Below, piece after piece: positions 1 through 5,913 of a stretch of DNA of 13,121 nucleotides (positions within the stretch are counted from its first letter, which is position 1; every line of letters starts with the position of its first letter). The stretch comes from Bacilli bacterium (GTDB lineage Bacteria > Bacillota_I > Bacilli_A > RF39 > UBA660), in assembly GCA_016295795.1 (NCBI GenBank), contig JAEDKN010000027.1, positions 1 through 13,121 on the forward strand, in the 5' to 3' direction. Both the position numbers and the translations under genes were made by a program. The notes beneath the pieces are model-generated. The model made no database searches, was not told where the DNA came from, and saw nothing but the letters and a program-made list of their open reading frames with translations.

Positions 1-210
1 CCCAGTATTTTTTAAATTATCAGAGCATTCTTTATGAGTAAGCAAATAATTCTTTGCTTTTTCAATTGCATCTTTTGCATCATTTATCATTTCATCTTTT
101 TTATTTCTTTCCAAAGTTGAGGTTATATTTGGAAGAGCAAACAATAATATTACTCCTATTATTCCTACAACTACAATTAGCTCTATTAATGTAAAACCTT
201 TTTTATTCAT
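1..210 (-). CDS. Prepilin-type pseudopilin, 3' part cut off by window edge
   Basis: The frame is open from an ATG at 210 to base 1, giving 70 residues with no stop; the rest of the gene lies left of the window. It begins MNKKGFTLIELIVVVGIIG, the classic type III signal: a short basic leader, cleavage after Gly5, Phe at +1 and Glu at +5 of the mature protein, then a hydrophobic helix to about residue 30. Such proteins are processed by a prepilin peptidase and assembled into type IV pili, type II secretion pseudopili or the competence (ComG) pseudopilus. The start overlaps the stop of the upstream pseudopilin gene by 8 bases (ATGAATAA), and only a weak ribosome binding site is visible, so translational coupling is likely. 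The family call is firm; the choice between ComGC/ComGD-like and another pilin system cannot be made from this fragment. Confidence 0.9.
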   Translation of the reverse strand, partial: MNKKGFTLIELIVVVGIIGVILLFALPNITSTLERNKKDEMINDAKDAIEKAKNYLLTHKECSDNLKNTG

Positions 211-649
211 CTATACACCAACTCTTTTCTCCACAATCATGTCCTGTTTTATTTTCTGGATTTTGTATATAACCATTTTTTTCATATCCATAATCTCCAC
301 TTTTTGGATATAGATAAGTATCATAAGTACTACAAGAATATTTATTATTATTATTATATCCACATCCACTTACTTCTACATAAGAATGTTCTTCATCATA
401 ATCTGCACTCAACTTACCTTCAATACTTTTTAGAGTGAATTTAGCAGTCCCACTTATTTTTATAGTTGTATCACTTTCTATTTTTGCTTTTACTAATTCT
501 TCAAACATCTTTGCATCTTCAGTTATTTGTTTTTCCTTAGACCTATTACTTAATCCTGTAATAGAAGGAACCGCTATCATTAAAACAACTCCTAATATAA
601 CTACAACAGCTATAACCTCAACAAGAGTAAACCCTTTTCTATTATTCAT
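203..649 (-). CDS. Prepilin-type pseudopilin with four cysteines
   Basis: A 148-residue protein starting MNNRKGFTLVEVIAVVV: leader cleaved after Gly6, Phe +1, Glu +5, and a hydrophobic stretch to about residue 32. This is the N-terminal methylation/cleavage motif of type IV pilins and pseudopilins, which are exported, cleaved and built into a filament across the envelope. The C-terminal half is Tyr/Asn/Gly-rich with four cysteines (in GCGY, SCST, DCGE and WCID), which could form two disulfides outside the cell. The ATG at 649 has an AGGTGA ribosome binding site at 656-661, six bases upstream. A second pseudopilin gene overlaps its 3' end by 8 bases, so this is the proximal visible part of a pilin-like operon. 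ComG-type competence is a reasonable guess in Bacillota, but no ComGA or ComGB gene is in view. Confidence 0.88.
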   Translation of the reverse strand: MNNRKGFTLVEVIAVVVILGVVLMIAVPSITGLSNRSKEKQITEDAKMFEELVKAKIESDTTIKISGTAKFTLKSIEGKLSADYDEEHSYVEVSGCGYNNNNKYSCSTYDTYLYPKSGDYGYEKNGYIQNPENKTGHDCGEKSWCIDE

Positions 650-686
650 AAATTATCACCTATAATAATTATAACTTTTCTTAAAC

Positions 687-715
687 AAAAAAAATAGTCT
701 AAATTGACTATTTTT
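687..715 (-). terminator. Intrinsic terminator of the 708-1127 gene
   Basis: A 10-bp perfect stem (690-699 with 706-715) around a 6-base loop is followed on the minus strand by eight T (694-687). The 5' arm contains the TAG stop codon of the gene it terminates (710-708). It separates that gene from the pseudopilin genes. Confidence 0.85.
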
Positions 716-1127
716 GTAACATATTTAACAAATTAATTTTGAACATATCTTTTTCTGGATTTGATTTAGAAATCATAACACCTTTATATGTAGAAAGCTC
801 TGCTCTATGTCCTTCATCTAAAATACCTTCAGGAGTAATATTAGTAAGCAATACAATATTCTTATCTTCATATACTGTATAATGAAGTCTTATCTCTCCA
901 TGAACTTTAGCAAATAATTCATCAGTAGGAAGCTTTAGTTCGTAATCTCTAGTTTTTTCCTTTTTGTTTACTGAAACTAATTCTCCTAAGAAATTACCTG
1001 TTCTAATTTCTGGATAATATTCAAATGTTAACTTTTTATATGCTAACATATTATATTTTCTTACTGTTCTTTCTTTCTTTCTAAAGTCATTCTCATTAAG
1101 GTATTCAAAAATATATCCTTGTTTCAT
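708..1127 (-). CDS. Conserved-looking hypothetical protein, 139 aa
   Basis: I do not recognise a named family. The protein is soluble-looking, with no signal peptide or membrane segment; it alternates charged and short hydrophobic strands (YKKLTFEYYPE, GEIRLHYTVYE, NIVLLTNI) and ends in EGHRAELSTYKG...DMFKINLLNML, suggesting a small mostly beta or alpha/beta fold. The frame could extend to a TTG at 1136, but the purine-rich AGGGG ribosome binding site abuts that TTG and sits nine bases before the ATG at 1127, so 1127 is chosen. It has its own near-consensus promoter and an intrinsic terminator overlapping its stop codon. The next gene upstream ends three bases before the -35 box, so some readthrough is possible. 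It is likely well expressed given the promoter; no function is assigned. Confidence 0.75.
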   Translation of the reverse strand: MKQGYIFEYLNENDFRKKERTVRKYNMLAYKKLTFEYYPEIRTGNFLGELVSVNKKEKTRDYELKLPTDELFAKVHGEIRLHYTVYEDKNIVLLTNITPEGILDEGHRAELSTYKGVMISKSNPEKDMFKINLLNMLQK

Positions 1128-1155
1128 TTTATTCAACCCCTTTAAACCCTCTGAT

Positions 1156-1177
1156 TTTGGAACCCCTATTTTCCAAA
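1156..1177 (-). repeat. Inverted repeat in the 5' leader of the 708-1127 gene
   Basis: TTTGGAA (1156-1162) and TTCCAAA (1171-1177) form perfect 7-base arms around an 8-base spacer. They start a few bases after the predicted transcription start (about 1180). It could be an operator or a short mRNA-stabilising hairpin; there is no T-run, so it is not a terminator. Confidence 0.5.
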
Positions 1178-1186
1178 TGTGCTTGT

Positions 1187-1215
1187 ATTATAGCATAATT
1201 ATCGACATTTGTCAA
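1187..1215 (-). promoter_or_regulatory. Near-consensus sigma-A promoter of the 708-1127 gene
   Basis: On the minus strand the -35 is TTGACA (1215-1210), the spacer is 17 bases, and the -10 is TATAAT (1192-1187) preceded by TGC, giving an extended -10. All consensus positions match. The predicted start is near 1180, giving a leader of roughly 53 bases. The -35 begins two bases beyond the TGA stop (1220-1218) of the upstream gene. Confidence 0.88.
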
Positions 1216-1217
1216 CA

Positions 1218-1655
1218 TCAATTAGGTTTTCTGCCTATTTTTATAAGTTTTTTAGTAGTATCTTCTAAATCTTTTACTGTATTTAATGCATCTGAAAACT
1301 CAAGATTTGGAATATCTATATCTTTATTACTACCATCCTCATGAATTACTTTTTCTTCAAAACTTCTTTTTGCGCTTAATACCATTTTTTTCTTTAAGAC
1401 TCCACATGATTCAACTAACTTCACAAATAATGGAGTTGCGATAATAGTACATAGTTCACCAAATGGTCCATCAGAGGGACAAAACAACAAAAATATGGTT
1501 GCGCCAGCTCCAATAATTTTTACCAGATTCTTCTCTATAGTTACTTGTTTATCAATATAATTTTCAAATTTTTCTGCTTTTCCAGTATCTATTATTTTCT
1601 CTTTATATACCCTTCTAAATCTATTTAAGGTTTCTTTATTATTAATTTTATTCAT
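1218..1655 (-). CDS. Hypothetical membrane-associated protein, 145 aa
   Basis: Not a family I recognise. Residues 1-43 are charged and probably helical. Residues 44-86 form one long hydrophobic region with a polar break in the middle (CPSDGPFGE), which reads as two short membrane-spanning or membrane-inserted helices forming a hairpin. Residues 87-145 are a charged tail. Cysteines 59, 69 and 84 all fall in the hydrophobic part. The reading frame has an earlier ATG at 1667, but a GGAGG motif (1665-1661) lies inside that extension and five bases before the ATG at 1655, so 1655 is the better start. The gene lies between spoVS and the 139-aa hypothetical gene. No terminator is visible at its 3' end, so transcription may continue into the next gene. 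Confidence 0.7.
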   Translation of the reverse strand: MNKINNKETLNRFRRVYKEKIIDTGKAEKFENYIDKQVTIEKNLVKIIGAGATIFLLFCPSDGPFGELCTIIATPLFVKLVESCGVLKKKMVLSAKRSFEEKVIHEDGSNKDIDIPNLEFSDALNTVKDLEDTTKKLIKIGRKPN

Positions 1656-1673
1656 ACAAACCTCCATAGATTT

Positions 1674-1701
1674 ATAGTATCATTAATTTAAAAAAAATCA
1701 A
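1674..1701 (-). promoter_or_regulatory. Possible promoter of the 1218-1655 gene
   Basis: On the minus strand TTGATT (1701-1696), a 16-base spacer and TACTAT (1679-1674) sit just after the spoVS terminator. Both boxes deviate from consensus in AT-rich sequence, so this is tentative. Confidence 0.35.
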
Positions 1702-1713
1702 CAAGATTACTAT

Positions 1714-1736
1714 AAAAAAGAAGCTATCTAGCTTCT
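1714..1736 (-). terminator. Intrinsic terminator of spoVS
   Basis: AGAAGCTA (1719-1726) pairs with TAGCTTCT (1729-1736) and is followed on the minus strand by six T (1719-1714). The stem starts inside the last sense codons of spoVS and the TAG stop (1726-1724) opens the 3' arm. The nominal 2-base loop would open to 4 in practice. Confidence 0.8.
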
Positions 1737-1984
1737 ACTATTAATTTAATAGCTGTTCTTTCTTCACCTTCTATAGTGATGTCAGAAAAAGCTGGTATAC
1801 ATATTAAATTTTTTCCACTTGGTGCGACAAATCCTCTTGCGATTGCGATTGCCTTTATAGCTTGATTTAGAGCACCTGCACCTACTGCCTGTATTTCAAC
1901 CGATCCTTTTTCTCTAAATACATTAGCTAAAGCTCCCGCAACACTATTAGGATTAGATTTACTGGATACTTTAAGTGTTTCCAT
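1724..1984 (-). CDS. spoVS: Stage V sporulation protein S (SpoVS)
   Basis: The 86-residue product is full length for SpoVS, a small Alba-like family. It opens METLKVSSKSNPNSVAGAL and carries the conserved VEIQAVGAGALNQAIKAIAIARGFVAPSG core. In Bacillus, SpoVS affects septation and spore coat and cortex formation; its biochemical activity is not settled. The family is also found in some non-sporulating bacteria, so its presence hints at, but does not prove, sporulation. The ribosome binding site is poor: AAGGA lies about 13 bases before the ATG. The gene sits alone between the clpB terminator and its own terminator. I see no clear sigma-H promoter upstream; the gap to clpB is short and AT-rich. 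Confidence 0.95.
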   Translation of the reverse strand: METLKVSSKSNPNSVAGALANVFREKGSVEIQAVGAGALNQAIKAIAIARGFVAPSGKNLICIPAFSDITIEGEERTAIKLIVEAR

Positions 1985-2029
1985 ATATATTACTCATTCC
2001 TTTCTACACTAAAGTATATTAATAAATTT

Positions 2030-2055
2030 AAAAAAAAGAACTAATACTAGTTCTT
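2030..2055 (-). terminator. Intrinsic terminator of clpB
   Basis: AAGAACTA (2036-2043) pairs with TAGTTCTT (2048-2055) across a 4-base loop, followed on the minus strand by eight T (2037-2030). The 5' arm contains the last two sense codons and the first two bases of the TAG stop of clpB. Confidence 0.87.
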
Positions 2056-4137
2056 CTCTATGATTATTTCATCATTTTTGTAATCAATTAAATACTTGTT
2101 ATTTGGTTTTATTTCATTATTGATTATCATTTTAGATAATATTACTTCTACTGTTCTACTTACCAATCTCTTAAGTGGTCTTGCGCCAAACACAACATCA
2201 TATCCATTTTCCACCAAATAATCTTTAGCGGCATCTGTAATTTCTAATTTTATGTTATCATCTTTTAATCTATCCTCTATTTCTTTGATAAGTTTAGATA
2301 AAATTTTAGAGATTGCTTCTTTTGAAAGTGGATTAAATACTATTATTTCATCTATTCTGTTTATAAATTCTGGTCTAAAATGTTTCTTTACCTCTTCAAT
2401 AACCTTTTGGCTATTACCTTCCAAAATATGCTCACTACCAAGATTAGATGTCATAATTATAATAGTATTTTTAAAGTCTACTGTTCTACCATTTGAATCA
2501 GTAACACGACCATCATCTAATATTTGAAGTAACAAGTTTAAAACCTCTGGATGAGCTTTTTCTATTTCATCAAATAAAACTATACTATAAGGATTTCTTC
2601 TTACTGCTTCAGTAAGTTGTCCCCCTTCTTCATATCCAACATATCCTGGAGGAGAACCAATCAAACGAGATACAGAAAATTTTTCCATATATTCACTCAT
2701 GTCAATTCGAATCATATGTTTTTCATCATCAAAAAGTTCGTATGCAAGAGTTCTTGCAACCTCAGTCTTACCAACACCAGTTGGTCCAAGAAACATAAAC
2801 GAACCTATCGGACGATTTGGATCTTTTATACCACTTCTACTCTTAATAATAGCGTCACTAACAAGCGTTAACGCTTCATCTTGACCAATAACTCTTTTTT
2901 GCATATTTTCTTTTAAAGACAAAAGTTTTTCTTTTTCACTACTTATCAACTTACTAACAGGAATATTAGTCCATTTTGAAATAACCTCTGCTATATCATT
3001 AGATGTTACAGTATCACTTAAAATCTTATTTTTTTCTAAGTTTGATAACTCTTTTAATTCTTTTTCTAATCTAGGTATTTCTCCGTGTCTTAATTTCGCA
3101 GCAGTCTCTAAATCATAATCATTTTCTGCTTGATCTAATAGGAATTTTGCTCTTTCTATTTCTTTTTTCTTAGCCTTTATATTATCATTTATATTTTTTT
3201 CCTTATCCCATGAAGCCTTAAGTTCTTTTTCTTTAGACTGCATATCTACAAGTTTTTCTTCTATTTCTTTCAATCTTTTAATAGAAATATCATCTTTTTC
3301 TTTCCTTAAAGCCTCTTTTTCTATTTGAAGTCTCATAATATCTCTAGTTAATTTATCAAGTTCTGTTGGTACAGAATCCATTTGAACTCTAATAGTAGCG
3401 CACGCTTCGTCTACTAAATCTATTGCTTTATCCGGTAAAAATCTATCTGTTATATAACGATTAGATAAAGTTGCGGCGGATACTAACGCTCTATCTTGAA
3501 TAGTTACTCCGTGATGGATTTCAAATCTTTCTTTTAATCCCCTAAGAATTGTAATAGTATCTTCTACAGTTGGCTCTGAAACTTTTATCTTTTGAAAACG
3601 TCTCTCTAGCGCTCCATCCTTTTCAATATATTTTCTATATTCATTTAATGTTGTTGCACCTATTACATGAATTTCACCACGTGCAAGCATTGGCTTCAAT
3701 ATGTTAGAAGTATCCATAGCACCTTCTGCACCGGTTCCTACAATCATGTGAATTTCATCTATAAACATTATTATGTTTCCTTCGCTTTTTTTAATTTCAT
3801 TCAAAACATTTTTTAATCTCTCTTCAAATTCACCACGATATTTAGCACCAGCCACCAAACTAGCCATATCAAGTTCCCAAAGAGTTTTGTTTTTCAAACT
3901 ACTTGGAACATCGCCTTTAACCATTCTTAAAGCCAATCCTTCAACTATTGCAGTCTTACCTACACCTGGTTCACCAATTAAAACTGGATTATTTTTTGTT
4001 TTTCTAGATAAAATTCTAGTAATTCCTCTTATTTCTTCATCACGACCAATCACAGGATCAATTTTCCCGTTTTTAACATCTTCCGTGATATTTCTACCGT
4101 ACTTTTCAAGTACATTTTCTTCTTTTTCTTGATACAT
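2047..4137 (-). CDS. clpB: ClpB disaggregase lacking the N-terminal domain
   Basis: A 696-residue Hsp100 ATPase that, with the DnaK system, pulls proteins out of aggregates. Residue positions: AAA-1 with Walker A GEPGVGKT (55-62), pore loop KYRGEFE (99-105) and Walker B MFIDE (124-128); a coiled-coil middle domain (about 255-375); AAA-2 with Walker A GPTGVGKT (451-458), pore loop GYVGYEEGG (498-506), Walker B VLFDEIEKAHP (520-530); and the C-terminal GARPLKR (651-657). The full-length middle domain and absence of an evident ClpP-binding loop favour ClpB over ClpC or ClpE. The usual ~150-residue substrate-binding N domain is missing, as in mollicute ClpB and the short ClpB isoform. The frame extends to 4167, but that ATG lies upstream of the -10 box; the ATG at 4137 has AGGTGA five bases before it and is chosen. 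It is a single-gene unit under a CIRCE operator. Confidence 0.96.
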   Translation of the reverse strand: MYQEKEENVLEKYGRNITEDVKNGKIDPVIGRDEEIRGITRILSRKTKNNPVLIGEPGVGKTAIVEGLALRMVKGDVPSSLKNKTLWELDMASLVAGAKYRGEFEERLKNVLNEIKKSEGNIIMFIDEIHMIVGTGAEGAMDTSNILKPMLARGEIHVIGATTLNEYRKYIEKDGALERRFQKIKVSEPTVEDTITILRGLKERFEIHHGVTIQDRALVSAATLSNRYITDRFLPDKAIDLVDEACATIRVQMDSVPTELDKLTRDIMRLQIEKEALRKEKDDISIKRLKEIEEKLVDMQSKEKELKASWDKEKNINDNIKAKKKEIERAKFLLDQAENDYDLETAAKLRHGEIPRLEKELKELSNLEKNKILSDTVTSNDIAEVISKWTNIPVSKLISSEKEKLLSLKENMQKRVIGQDEALTLVSDAIIKSRSGIKDPNRPIGSFMFLGPTGVGKTEVARTLAYELFDDEKHMIRIDMSEYMEKFSVSRLIGSPPGYVGYEEGGQLTEAVRRNPYSIVLFDEIEKAHPEVLNLLLQILDDGRVTDSNGRTVDFKNTIIIMTSNLGSEHILEGNSQKVIEEVKKHFRPEFINRIDEIIVFNPLSKEAISKILSKLIKEIEDRLKDDNIKLEITDAAKDYLVENGYDVVFGARPLKRLVSRTVEVILSKMIINNEIKPNNKYLIDYKNDEIIIEKN

Positions 4138-4156
4138 ACAAATCACCTCAGTATCT

Positions 4157-4184
4157 ATTATACTCAAAAATTAGCACTTGTCAA
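4157..4184 (-). promoter_or_regulatory. clpB promoter
   Basis: On the minus strand a perfect -35 TTGACA (4184-4179), a 16-base spacer and a perfect -10 TATAAT (4162-4157). Transcription should start near 4150, leaving a very short leader before the AGGTGA ribosome binding site (4148-4143). The -35 lies inside the CIRCE element, so repressor binding would block polymerase directly. Confidence 0.85.
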
Positions 4185-4197
4185 CAAAGAGTGCTAA
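4171..4197 (-). promoter_or_regulatory. CIRCE operator (HrcA binding site)
   Basis: Read on the clpB strand: TTAGCACTC (4197-4189), a 9-base spacer, then AAGTGCTAA (4179-4171). This matches the CIRCE consensus TTAGCACTC-N9-GAGTGCTAA at 17 of 18 arm positions. CIRCE is the operator of the HrcA heat-shock repressor. The one mismatch supplies the final A of the -35 TTGACA. Confidence 0.93.
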
Positions 4198-4216
4198 TTT
4201 CGACAAAAAAAAGCAT

Positions 4217-4239
4217 AAAAAAAGAACACCAAGTGTTCT
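4217..4239 (-). terminator. Intrinsic terminator of the IYGG membrane protein gene
   Basis: AGAACAC (4223-4229) pairs with GTGTTCT (4233-4239) around a 3-base loop, followed on the minus strand by seven T (4223-4217). The 5' arm overlaps the TAG stop (4240-4238). It isolates the clpB promoter from upstream transcription. Confidence 0.85.
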
Positions 4240-5170
4240 AAAAATCTAGTGTTTCTATTTCGTTAGATACAATTGGCTTTTCCGAAACAGACTCGTCTAT
4301 TAAAGGAGAAACCGATGAGGAATCAACAACTGTATCATTCACACTATTATCTACTATAGCAGTAGGTGCGATAACCTCTGGTGTAGCAATAGGATCAACT
4401 AATTTCACTTCAGAATTTATGCTAGCAGGCGCTGGCATTGGTGAAGGTTCAATCCTACTTTCAACTTTTGGAATAGGCGCAGTATTCTCCAAAGGATCAG
4501 CGCCTCCATAAATAACAGGTTTAGTAGTTGCCGGTTCAGCTTTATACAAATCCACAGTTGGACTAACTCCACCATAAATAGATACAGTAGGTTTTGCTTC
4601 AGAAACCTTTTGTGGTTCTATATTAATATTAGAAATGCTTTCTGTAACGTTTGGAATACTATTAATTATTGGAGTTGCATTAACATCAGAAGCCACCTCT
4701 TGCATCAAAGGAATAGTAGGTTCAGTAGCTACCGATTTCTCAGGCTCAAAAATTTCAATTTCAGGAACTTTTGATACTGGAATGGAATCAACTTCTGCAA
4801 TATTTTGTGTTTCTACATTACTAGTAACAGGTGCTGTTTGAGGTATATCAAGCGTATCAACATTATTCGCAATATTTGAAACAGTATTAACTTGTTCAGG
4901 TTGAACACTAGTTACAGGTATATTATTAACTTGAGTTTGTAACGGAACCTCTGGTACCGCAACTTGAGCAAACGCATCAACAGTATTTTCCGAAGCAACT
5001 TGAGGTTGCTGTATTTTCTCAGTACTTTCAGCTTCCTTATTTCCCGAAGTAATCAACAAAATTAAAGCAATTAACAACAATACTACTCCACTTGTTATTA
5101 ATATTCCTGGTAAGGTTAAAAACCAACTCGGATTAAAACTCATGAATTCTAAAATCTTCACATGATTCAT
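4238..5170 (-). CDS. Single-pass membrane protein with low-complexity tail and IYGG motifs
   Basis: A 310-residue protein I cannot assign to a named family. Residues about 17-41 (WFLTLPGILITSGVVLLLI...) form one strong membrane helix. The remaining ~265 residues are rich in Pro, Val, Thr, Ser, Asn and Glu, nearly free of Gly and aromatics, and read as disordered. The exceptions are two short motifs, SIYGGVSP and VIYGGADP, about 28 residues apart, and a C-terminal IETLDF that resembles VDTLDIPQ earlier in the tail. There is no cleavable signal or LPXTG, and the few basic residues after the helix leave the orientation unclear. The start is uncertain: GGGAG touches the ATG at 5170, nine bases from a GTG at 5161, with another in-frame ATG at 5143. 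It lies between a terminator and the clpB promoter, so it is probably transcribed alone. Confidence 0.75.
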   Translation of the reverse strand: MNHVKILEFMSFNPSWFLTLPGILITSGVVLLLIALILLITSGNKEAESTEKIQQPQVASENTVDAFAQVAVPEVPLQTQVNNIPVTSVQPEQVNTVSNIANNVDTLDIPQTAPVTSNVETQNIAEVDSIPVSKVPEIEIFEPEKSVATEPTIPLMQEVASDVNATPIINSIPNVTESISNINIEPQKVSEAKPTVSIYGGVSPTVDLYKAEPATTKPVIYGGADPLENTAPIPKVESRIEPSPMPAPASINSEVKLVDPIATPEVIAPTAIVDNSVNDTVVDSSSVSPLIDESVSEKPIVSNEIETLDF

Positions 5171-5192
5171 CTCCCTCTTCTATCCTATTTCA

Positions 5193-5221
5193 ATAATAAC
5201 AAAAAAAGACGAAAAAAGCAA
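5193..5221 (-). promoter_or_regulatory. Possible promoter of the IYGG membrane protein gene
   Basis: On the minus strand TTGCTT (5221-5216), a 17-base spacer and TATTAT (5198-5193). It overlaps the terminator of the preceding pseudouridine synthase gene, whose T-run lies in the spacer. Two -35 mismatches and AT-rich context keep this tentative. Confidence 0.35.
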
Positions 5222-5234
5222 TTATTTTCATCTT
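5201..5234 (-). terminator. Intrinsic terminator of the rRNA-modification pair
   Basis: AAGACGAAAA (5206-5215) pairs with TTTTCATCTT (5225-5234), with one G-U wobble in the RNA, around a 9-base loop. Seven T follow on the minus strand (5207-5201). It begins eight bases past the stop codon of the pseudouridine synthase gene. Confidence 0.75.
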
Positions 5235-5241
5235 CTCTATT

Positions 5242-5913
5242 TTACTTTACACTTTTAAACACTTCCCAAGGAAAAATATTGGGTGGATTATGTTCAAATA
5301 TCATTGGCTCTTTCTTTACAGGATGAACAAACTCTAATTTAGTTGCATAAAGTGCAATTTGATTTTTATCCTGTTTTCCGTATCTTTGATCCCCATATAG
5401 AGGATGCCCAATATTTGCGAATTGTACCCTTATTTGATGATGCCTTCCCGTTTCTAGATTGATTTTAACAAGTGATATTTTTTTACTTTTATTCTCTTCT
5501 AAAACAGTATAGCTTAGCTTAGCAAGCTTTCCTTTCCCCTTTACAGTTATTTTACTGCTATTATCATTTTGCTTTACAATATAGTTTACAAGTGTGCCTT
5601 CTTTAACATCTAGCAACCCATTCACTATAGCTAAATATGTTTTCTTAAATACGTGCGTCTTAATTTGCTCAGTAAGTCTTGCGGCTGCTTTAGAACTTCT
5701 CGCAAAAACCATAATTCCACTAACAGGTCTATCGAGCCTATGAACAAGCCCAATATATACGTTACCCGGCTTATTATACTTTACTTTAACATATTCCTTA
5801 ACCATTGTTAGCATGTCTTTATCTCCGCTTATATCAGACTGACTTGGAACATTCGGCGGTTTTATAACAACGATTATATGGTTATCTTCATACAAAACAT
5901 TCAACTTACTCAT
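5242..5913 (-). CDS. RluA-family RNA pseudouridine synthase
   Basis: A 223-residue enzyme that isomerises uridine to pseudouridine in structured RNA. The catalytic block is HRLDRPVSG (58-66) with the nucleophile Asp61; the family usually has HRLDRxTSG, so Val replaces Thr. Other family marks are VLYEDNHIIVVIKPP (6-20), LETGRHHQIRVQFANIGHPLYGD (153-175) and a C-terminal FVHPVKKEP block. There is no N-terminal S4 domain, which places it with the short single-domain members. Longer in-frame starts exist (5940, 5922), but AGG at 5926-5924 stands ten bases before the ATG at 5913 and the conserved region begins right after it. The start overlaps the stop of the methyltransferase gene by 8 bases (ATGAGTAA), implying coupled translation. 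The target, rRNA or tRNA, cannot be read from sequence alone. Confidence 0.92.
   Translation of the reverse strand: MSKLNVLYEDNHIIVVIKPPNVPSQSDISGDKDMLTMVKEYVKVKYNKPGNVYIGLVHRLDRPVSGIMVFARSSKAAARLTEQIKTHVFKKTYLAIVNGLLDVKEGTLVNYIVKQNDNSSKITVKGKGKLAKLSYTVLEENKSKKISLVKINLETGRHHQIRVQFANIGHPLYGDQRYGKQDKNQIALYATKLEFVHPVKKEPMIFEHNPPNIFPWEVFKSVK

Noticed and set aside
435..665. Plus-strand open frame opposite the pseudopilin gene
   Set aside because: Its hydrophobic product mirrors the pilin helix on the other strand; it has no ribosome binding site.
1203..1215. LexA-like or other operator at the GACA-TT-TGTC dyad over the -35 box
   Set aside because: The arms are only four bases and do not match a known LexA box; the sequence is explained by the TTGACA promoter element.
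2252..2884. Plus-strand open frames opposite clpB
   Set aside because: They are antisense shadows of a conserved gene, with no ribosome binding sites and no plausible products.
2047..4137. ClpC or ClpE instead of ClpB
   Set aside because: The middle domain is long and coiled-coil as in ClpB, there is no N-terminal Clp repeat or zinc finger, and I see no ClpP-docking loop.
4138..4167. ATG at 4167 as the clpB start (10 extra residues)
   Set aside because: It lies upstream of the -10 box of the clpB promoter; the ATG at 4137 has a well-spaced AGGTGA.
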